Positions 1 to 3,064 of a stretch of DNA of 6,100 nucleotides are shown piece after piece. Source of the stretch: Euryarchaeota archaeon UBA60 (GTDB lineage Archaea > Thermoplasmatota > Poseidoniia > Poseidoniales > Poseidoniaceae); assembly GCA_002503395.1 (NCBI GenBank), contig DARQ01000057.1, positions 1-6,100 of the forward strand. The letters run 5' to 3'. Within the stretch, counting starts at the first letter, position 1; each line of letters begins with the position of its first letter. Both the position numbers and the translations under genes were made by a program. A model generated the notes under the pieces. It was not told where the DNA came from, searched no databases, and saw only the letters and a list, made by a program, of their open reading frames with translations.

Positions 1-155
1 GTTATCAGAACTGCATCGCCTGTACCAAAAATCCACTCGCCTGCAATAATTATCAACAATGTGCTGAATTTTGGTTTGACGTTTAGAGGATTATCTGAGC
101 TCCACCAAGTTTTTGTAACCTTCTTTGAAGGTCGAAGAAGGCTGAGGAATCCCAT
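1..155 (-). CDS. Partial N-terminus of a probable YczE/YitT-like integral membrane protein
   Basis: The reading frame opens at an ATG (155-153) and stays open to the left edge, giving 51 codons; an in-frame stop lies just upstream at 167-165, so this is the first possible start. The peptide begins MGFLSLLRPSKK, has a basic, Trp-containing stretch, and then a hydrophobic segment (about residues 31-51) containing LLIIIAGEWIFGTGDAVLI. The Gly-rich W-x-F-G-x-G-(D/E)-A pattern at the end of a first membrane helix resembles the YczE/DUF6198-type multi-pass membrane proteins, where an LG..PW motif usually follows; that part is outside the window. The family call rests on a short stretch and is from memory of the family pattern. 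A TATA-like box centred 26.5 bp upstream of the ATG supports both the gene and the start, and predicts a leaderless mRNA. A plus-strand Cys-rich frame over the same bases is a less likely alternative. Confidence 0.6.
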   Translation of the reverse strand, partial: MGFLSLLRPSKKVTKTWWSSDNPLNVKPKFSTLLIIIAGEWIFGTGDAVLI

Positions 156-178
156 GGCTTTGCGTTAGGGAGTTGTGA

Positions 179-185
179 CTTAAAC
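179..185 (-). promoter_or_regulatory. TATA-like box (GTTTAAG) for the membrane-protein gene
   Basis: On the minus strand the motif GTTTAAG lies upstream of the ATG at 155. The centre of TTTAAG (179-184) is 26.5 bp from the first base of the start codon, the usual archaeal TATA-to-transcription-start distance, so the transcript is expected to begin at or next to the ATG without a leader. The same heptamer occurs upstream of the winged-helix gene at 2730-2736. Confidence 0.55.
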
Positions 186-272
186 TCAAGGTTGGAAAGA
201 CCCCTAATCGTGGTCAAAAACGGTTGTTGAAGGGGGTACGGCAATCAGGACACACGTACTAACCTATGATTT

Positions 273-284
273 GACCCACCGCGA
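273..284. repeat. 12-bp direct copy of the tRNA-Arg 3' end (att-like)
   Basis: GACCCACCGCGA here is identical and in the same orientation to 400-411, which is the T-stem 3' strand and most of the acceptor 3' strand of the tRNA. The match stops at exactly 12 bp on both sides. Partial tRNA 3' ends as direct repeats are what tyrosine-recombinase integration into tRNA genes leaves behind. However, the two copies are only 127 bp apart and no integrase is present, so at best this is a scar or remnant. Confidence 0.45.
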
Positions 285-352
285 CCTGAGCGCTGGAGCG
301 AGTGTAACGAGTGAAGCGCGAATGCACTAGGATTCAGTAATGGTGCGTGGGG

Positions 353-400
353 CCGCTTCAATAGTCAAAATAAAACATAACGTAGTGGCATTTGAAGCGG
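353..400. repeat. 9-bp perfect inverted repeat overlapping the tRNA 3' end
   Basis: CCGCTTCAA (353-361) and TTGAAGCGG (392-400) are perfect reverse complements separated by 30 bases. The right arm includes the last two acceptor bases and the discriminator of the tRNA plus its immediate 3' trailer. In the tRNA precursor (minus strand) the trailer could therefore fold back on the tRNA 3' end, with the T-rich terminator-like sequence in the loop. Confidence 0.6.
367..375 (-). terminator. T-rich terminator of the tRNA transcript
   Basis: Reading the minus strand, TTTTATTTT lies 23-31 bases after the tRNA 3' end. Oligo-T runs are the usual intrinsic terminators for archaeal RNA polymerase. It sits in the loop of the 353-400 inverted repeat. 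Confidence 0.45.
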
Positions 401-471
401 ACCCACCGCGATTCGAACACGGGTTTGAGGCTCCGCAAGCCCCAGTGATATCCAGGCTACACTATGGGTCC
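398..471 (-). tRNA. tRNA-Arg, anticodon GCG
   Basis: The minus strand folds into a full cloverleaf of 74 nt including discriminator G (398). The 7-bp acceptor stem GGACCCA/TGGGTCC pairs perfectly (471-465 with 405-399). The D arm starts GTG and ends CAC around an AGCCTGGAT-type loop. The anticodon stem GGGGC/GCCTC has one G-T pair and loop TTGCGGA, placing anticodon GCG at 436-434, which reads CGC (Arg). The T stem CCGTG/CGCGG carries the canonical loop TTCGAAT. The variable loop is short (4 nt). No intron is present and CCA is not encoded, as is common in archaea. The loop and flanking stem bases match known archaeal tRNA-Arg(GCG) style. A TATA-like box lies about 27 bp upstream. Confidence 0.95.
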
Positions 472-495
472 TATTCCCCCCGAATCGCACCCCCT

Positions 496-501
496 CTTTA
501 A
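496..501 (-). promoter_or_regulatory. TATA-like box (TTAAAG) of the tRNA gene
   Basis: On the minus strand TTAAAG is centred 27.5 bp upstream of the first tRNA base (471), the expected archaeal spacing for transcription starting at or just before the mature 5' end. Confidence 0.4.
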
Positions 502-543
502 CCGCGACGGAATCGATATTGCTAGCCACCGTCTAGCGGTGCC

Positions 544-549
544 TTCAAT
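544..549 (+). promoter_or_regulatory. Weak TATA-like box (TTCAAT) for the thioesterase operon
   Basis: TTCAAT is centred 26.5 bp upstream of the ATG at 573, the same spacing as the stronger GTTTAAG box of the leftmost gene, and there is no Shine-Dalgarno match before the ATG. This fits a leaderless mRNA, but the box itself departs from TTTAAG/TTTATA, so the call leans on position. Confidence 0.35.
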
Positions 550-572
550 TCACCAAGGCCGGTGGCACGACC

Positions 573-998
573 ATGGCGGTAACCCAGTCACGGCGCATCG
601 ATTTTCCCCAGGTGGATATGGCTGGAATCGTCTATTATCCTGAGTATTGGGATATGTGCCATCGATTCTTTGAGGGGAGTTGGCCGCAGATTGCGAAAAT
701 CGATTATCCAACTTTATTCGGTGAGCGCAGGATTGGTTTTCCGGCGGTCGACAATAAGGCTACTTTTCATGCTCCTCTGCGCTATGGCGATGTGGTCGAG
801 TGCAGGTTGTGGATCTCCAAAATCGGTAATTCTTCGGTCGAATGGCAGTATCGATATTTCAACCAAGGGGGGGACTTGGTATGGTCGGCTAGTGTGATGA
901 CGGTGTGCGTTGACATGGATTCACTTGCGCCGATGTCGATACCCGAGGATTTACGTGCTGGGCTTGCCGCGACCAAAGCGGAAGGTGGCGATGAATGA
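573..998 (+). CDS. Hotdog-fold acyl-CoA thioesterase (4-hydroxybenzoyl-CoA thioesterase/YbgC-like)
   Basis: The 141-residue product has the length and pattern of single-domain hotdog thioesterases that hydrolyse acyl-CoA (or acyl-carrier) thioesters in the cytoplasm. Residues 10-29 (DFPQVDMAGIVYYPEYWDMC) match the family's active-site signature, with D15 at the position of the catalytic Asp that precedes the A-G-I/V-V-Y/F-Y/H motif, followed by the long central helix (RFFE). Residues 57-110 give the expected beta strands, including PLRYGD before the strand pair and a conserved SSVEWQYR strand; P-E-D-L-R near residue 125 matches the usual family ending. The substrate cannot be told from sequence. 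The ATG at 573 is the first in-frame start that fits the motif position and a leaderless promoter. The stop overlaps the next gene's ATG (ATGA at 995-998), so both are likely made from one mRNA. Confidence 0.9.
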   Translation: MAVTQSRRIDFPQVDMAGIVYYPEYWDMCHRFFEGSWPQIAKIDYPTLFGERRIGFPAVDNKATFHAPLRYGDVVECRLWISKIGNSSVEWQYRYFNQGGDLVWSASVMTVCVDMDSLAPMSIPEDLRAGLAATKAEGGDE

Positions 999-1717
999 GT
1001 GAGCCTGAGGAGAAAAACACCATCGTCCAGAACACCCCGGTTTCTGATTCTGTGGTGATGGTTAATCGTCGATTGCACTCCAAGGCCGAGACTATTTCTC
1101 CTCGTAAAAAGGGTGAGTTCGAGCCTGTCGTCATGACCACCGACCGGGTGACCCCGGCGATTCTCGGTCTGTTGTTTCTGGCCGGAGCCGGGCTGATGGG
1201 GACGATTGCCTTCGGCAGTCTGCAGGTTCATTTCACCGATTATCCAACCGAGAATAAAGAGGTGGCGGTGGCCGGATTCACCACCCAGGGCGCCAATATC
1301 ACCTACGAGGAATACGACCGGTTCGTCCAAGAGATGAGGGAGGAGAATTACTTCATGATAATTGGCGGTCTGGGTGGCTTGGCCGCACTTGGCCTGGCCG
1401 CCTCAGCGCTGTTGTTTCTCAATCGCCGCCATCCTGCGGCTCATGTCGGTATGGCTGCCAATGTGCTGGTGATTCTACAGGCCTGGTGGGCTGGAAGCGT
1501 GGCCTCGGGAATCACCGCTGATTACGTTCCCGAGATTGCCAACACGTATTTTCTCCTAGGGGTCTTCCATGCCTTGGCTGCGGGCTGTTGCTTCATCTTC
1601 GCCTCCTCAATCGTAATGACCGCGGCCGGGAGGGCCAGCCTCAGACCATGGGGAGAGCCCGACATGGAAATACTGGCGAGTATTCTCGCCCCGCACCGCG
1701 ACGATAGCGAGGAATAG
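995..1717 (+). CDS. Four-helix integral membrane protein of unknown function
   Basis: I do not recognise this family. The 240-residue product has a charged, soluble N-terminus of about 50 residues (basic near 25-40), then four predicted membrane helices at about 52-74, 120-142, 150-172 and 184-209, and a short acidic C-terminal tail ending DDSEE. Between helices 1 and 2 lies a loop of about 45 residues (75-119) with an NIT sequon and many acidic residues, which would be outside if the N-terminus is inside, in line with the positive residues before helix 1 and the RR after helix 2. Helix 4 has a Cys pair (about 198-199). Its start overlaps the thioesterase stop, pointing to translational coupling and a shared context, perhaps at the membrane lipid/acyl level; that link is inference only. 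Confidence 0.8.
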   Translation: MSEPEEKNTIVQNTPVSDSVVMVNRRLHSKAETISPRKKGEFEPVVMTTDRVTPAILGLLFLAGAGLMGTIAFGSLQVHFTDYPTENKEVAVAGFTTQGANITYEEYDRFVQEMREENYFMIIGGLGGLAALGLAASALLFLNRRHPAAHVGMAANVLVILQAWWAGSVASGITADYVPEIANTYFLLGVFHALAAGCCFIFASSIVMTAAGRASLRPWGEPDMEILASILAPHRDDSEE

Positions 1718-1719
1718 AC

Positions 1720-1746
1720 TCCGGTGGCCGGATTTCCTGTCTTGTT
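1720..1746 (+). terminator. Possible terminator between convergent operons
   Basis: Three bases after the stop of the membrane-protein gene, TCCGG-TGG-CCGGA forms a 5-bp stem with a 3-base loop, followed by a T-rich run (TTTCCTGTCTTGTT). It sits in the 40-bp gap before the stop codon of the oppositely oriented pentapeptide gene. The stem is short and the T run is broken, so this is a weak call. Confidence 0.3.
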
Positions 1747-1757
1747 GAGATGGTGGC

Positions 1758-2180
1758 CTAGTCTTGCGATGGTACATCGCTCTCGGGGCGTCTCCATTTC
1801 TTTTGCAGGACTTTCGTCAAGTCCTCGTCAACCTTGGCATTCCACCAATCCGCACCCTGCCAGATGGCGTAACGGCCGCGGATGCCGCGCAGGTCGGCAC
1901 CTGCAAGTTTGCAGTTGCGAAAGTCGGCCATGTTCATCTTCGCCTTGCGCAGGTCGGCGCCGCGGAAATCACAATTATCGAAATTTGATTTCATCAGATT
2001 CGCTCCTCGCATCGCCGCCCGTGAGAAATCCGAACCCTCGAAGTTTGCCTCAGTCAAGTCGGCTTCTTCCAGAATGCAACGTTTGAAGTTTGAATTCGGG
2101 TGAATCGCCTTGTGCAGGTCGGCGCCTGAGCGCCCCTGAAAAGACCAGTCGAGGGGCTCAGGCTCATCATCAGAGCCCAT
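1758..2180 (-). CDS. Pentapeptide-repeat protein
   Basis: The 140-residue product contains 16 consecutive A(D/N)LXX-type pentapeptides from residue 20 to 99 (for example ADLTE ANFEG SDFSR, then ANLMK SNFDN CDFRG ADLRK). Sixteen repeats would wind into about four coils of a right-handed quadrilateral beta helix. A short acidic N-terminus (GSDDEPEPLDW) precedes it and a mostly charged C-terminal tail (about 115-140) follows, with one further degenerate repeat-like GADWWNA at 109-115. There is no signal peptide, so it is likely cytoplasmic. The family is known for protein-protein roles, and some members mimic DNA and bind gyrase, but this one is shorter than Qnr-type proteins and lacks their loops, so no such role is claimed. 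It lies 9 bp after the winged-helix gene, with a GAGGT ribosome site overlapping that gene's stop, so the two are co-transcribed. Confidence 0.9.
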   Translation of the reverse strand: MGSDDEPEPLDWSFQGRSGADLHKAIHPNSNFKRCILEEADLTEANFEGSDFSRAAMRGANLMKSNFDNCDFRGADLRKAKMNMADFRNCKLAGADLRGIRGRYAIWQGADWWNAKVDEDLTKVLQKKWRRPESDVPSQD

Positions 2181-2186
2181 CGGTAA

Positions 2187-2191
2187 ACCTC
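2187..2191 (-). promoter_or_regulatory. Shine-Dalgarno site (GAGGT) of the pentapeptide gene
   Basis: On the minus strand GAGGT sits 6 bases before the ATG at 2180 and shares bases with the TGA stop (2192-2190) of the upstream gene. It is the only convincing ribosome-binding sequence seen in front of a start here, consistent with an internal cistron needing one while first cistrons appear leaderless. Confidence 0.5.
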
Positions 2192-2711
2192 AGCTGTTGG
2201 AACGCTTGTCAAGATGAGCGCGCCCTTCAGGGGTTATAATCGCGTAGCGGTTCTTCTCATCCGCACTTGGCGGGATGGTCAAGAAACCGCGATCTCGCAG
2301 GCGATTCAAGTACAGCGATAGGTTATCTGGGGCTGGCATTCCCGCATCAGCGAACAGGTTGTTGATGGTTCTAGGCGGAGAGTCGTTGACCCCCTCGACA
2401 TCACGCAGATAGTGGATGGCCGCCAATACCTGGTCGGGTTTCTTGGTTAGAATACAATTGTCGACCAGAGCCTTGAACGCACTACCGCGTTCTGGCAGGC
2501 CACTGCGTTTTGCCGCTTCGACCGCGGCCGAGATGGCATTTTCACGCGCTTGGCGGACTTTGGCAATGGCGTGTGACCACGCTTCTCCTTTGCGAATTTT
2601 AAGCAGTTTCGTGTCGACTTCAGATTGGGCGCCGGCGACATCGATTTCGATGTTATCGCCGACCCGAACGTAAATGCGGCTGCCGCCGCCATCCTCAAAG
2701 GGCATATCCAT
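2190..2711 (-). CDS. Winged-helix DNA-binding protein, probable regulator
   Basis: The 173-residue product has a short N-terminal beta part (residues 11-27, SRIYVRVGDNIEIDVAG), a long charged helical stretch (about 31-70) and a C-terminal winged-helix domain (about 89-171): KPDQVLAAIHYLRDVEG is helix 1, SPPRTINNLFADAG helix 2, PDNLSLYLNRLRDRGFL the recognition helix, then a wing strand and YAIITPEGRAHLD. This resembles a widespread archaeal/bacterial group with the pattern K-T/P-D-x-V-L...Y-L...EG...L...G-Y/F-L...Y-x-L/I-T..G; its targets are unknown. It is the first gene of a two-gene operon and is divergent from the large surface-protein gene. ATG 2711 is the outermost start, but the TATA-like box at 2730-2735 is centred only 21.5 bp from it and 27.5 bp from the next in-frame ATG (2705-2703, Met3), so a leaderless start at 2705 is quite possible. 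Confidence 0.8.
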   Translation of the reverse strand: MDMPFEDGGGSRIYVRVGDNIEIDVAGAQSEVDTKLLKIRKGEAWSHAIAKVRQARENAISAAVEAAKRSGLPERGSAFKALVDNCILTKKPDQVLAAIHYLRDVEGVNDSPPRTINNLFADAGMPAPDNLSLYLNRLRDRGFLTIPPSADEKNRYAIITPEGRAHLDKRSNS

Positions 2712-2721
2712 CGGCCGGCCG
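2712..2721. repeat. Palindrome CGGCCGGCCG between TATA box and start codon
   Basis: This perfect 10-bp GC palindrome is directly upstream of ATG 2711 and 9 bp from the TATA-like box. In archaea, repressors often bind between TATA box and transcription start, so it could be an autoregulatory operator for the winged-helix gene. That role is inference. Confidence 0.35.
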
Positions 2722-2729
2722 GCTCTACT

Positions 2730-2736
2730 CTTAAAC
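2730..2736 (-). promoter_or_regulatory. TATA-like box (GTTTAAG) of the winged-helix/pentapeptide operon
   Basis: Minus-strand GTTTAAG is identical to the box of the leftmost gene. TTTAAG (2730-2735) is centred 27.5 bp upstream of the ATG at 2705, consistent with a leaderless transcript from Met3. It is preceded by purine-containing ACGAATC, which could serve as the TFB-recognition element. Confidence 0.5.
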
Positions 2737-2760
2737 GATTCGTAGTGATTTTTTTCGTCG

Positions 2761-2769
2761 TTATAAAAG
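2761..2769 (+). promoter_or_regulatory. Candidate TATA box (TTATAAAAG) for the surface-protein gene
   Basis: TTATAAAAG is the best plus-strand TATA match in the gap; TTTAAT at 2774-2779 is an alternative. Either would start transcription near 2792-2803, implying a leader of about 260-270 nt before the ATG at 3065. No TATA-like box lies about 27 bp before 3065 (that stretch is C-rich), so this gene is not leaderless. Confidence 0.3.
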
Positions 2770-2788
2770 AACGTTTAATTATAGGAGA

Positions 2789-2800
2789 ATTATTAATAAT
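2789..2800. repeat. 12-bp perfect AT palindrome (ATTATTAATAAT)
   Basis: The palindrome lies just downstream of the plus-strand TATA-like boxes, where the predicted start of the surface-protein transcript would be. In such AT-rich sequence a 12-bp palindrome can arise by chance, so an operator role is only a possibility. Confidence 0.3.
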
Positions 2801-3064
2801 AATAGGTAAAACATCTCAGTAGCCCATTTAGTTTCAATATTGAATATACACGTTCATGTAGGGTAACCGCGATAATAAAGAGTGAGAAATTATTACAATA
2901 GCATGAAATTATGATGTTCCGCGAGAGCTCAGAGGTTCAGTTGTCGACGGTGATTAATGTTCGGCCGTCTGCCATAATCTCGCTGAATCATCTATTTCGG
3001 CCTATGGCCGACGCCGAAAGTCGTTTCAAGCATCCCCTCCCTCGCTCGGTCTCCGGCGGATGCT

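Larger units (their letters stand above)
156..397. other. Non-coding segment with hairpins and a tRNA-derived repeat
   Basis: No coding frame with a plausible protein is seen between the membrane-protein start and the tRNA. The segment holds the minus-strand TATA box at 179-185, a GTACG/CGTAC inverted repeat (236-240/255-259), a 12-bp copy of the tRNA 3' end (273-284), a GCGCT/AGCGC inverted repeat (290-294/315-319) enclosing two CGAGTG copies (299-304, 308-313), an 8-bp stem with three G-T pairs (322-329/341-348), and a 9-bp inverted repeat (353-361/392-400). Stems of 5-6 bp are expected by chance in this length, so only the 12-bp repeat and the 9-bp inverted repeat carry much weight. An unrecognised small RNA is possible but not shown. 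Confidence 0.5.
2712..3064. other. Divergent intergenic region, AT-rich in the middle
   Basis: These 353 bp separate the winged-helix operon (minus) from the surface-protein gene (plus). Contents: the GC palindrome and GTTTAAG box near the left end, a T7 run (2749-2755), plus-strand TATA-like TTATAAAAG (2761-2769) and TTTAAT (2774-2779), a 12-bp AT palindrome (2789-2800), and two related stretches, GAGAATTATTA (2785-2795) and GAGAAATTATTA (2884-2895). From about 2911 to 3064 composition returns to normal; a plus-strand frame starting at 2911 there overlaps the signal-peptide region of the real gene and looks spurious. No RNA gene is recognised. Confidence 0.6.

Noticed and set aside
2..49. 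Plus-strand frame giving a plausible short C-terminal peptide to a TAA.
   Set aside because: Only 15 codons, no motif, and it conflicts with the better supported minus-strand gene.
3..86. Plus-strand frame ending in a Cys-rich stretch (C-x2-C-x6-C-x5-C), like a metal-binding C-terminus.
   Set aside because: The same bases read on the minus strand give a membrane-protein N-terminus with a correctly spaced promoter and its own ATG; the cysteines arise from the complement of its Ala/Thr codons.
264..289. C/D-box guide RNA: ATGATTT, a 12-nt stretch antisense to the tRNA, then CTGA.
   Set aside because: The C-box-like motif lacks the essential GA of RTGATGA, no C'/D pair is evident, and the predicted target (T-stem C) is not a usual methylation site. 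The repeat is better noted as an att-like copy.
782..1330. Minus-strand open frame of 182 codons opposite the thioesterase and membrane-protein genes.
   Set aside because: Low-complexity translation with no recognisable fold, and it covers the reverse of two strong genes and their ATGA junction.
1724..2086. Plus-strand frames opposite the pentapeptide gene.
   Set aside because: They mirror the repeat codons of the pentapeptide gene and give Ser/Pro/Arg-rich translations typical of shadows.
1758..2180. Pentapeptide protein as a Qnr-like gyrase-protection (quinolone resistance) protein.
   Set aside because: It has about four coils, not the longer looped helix of Qnr, and belongs to a different context; family membership alone does not support that role.
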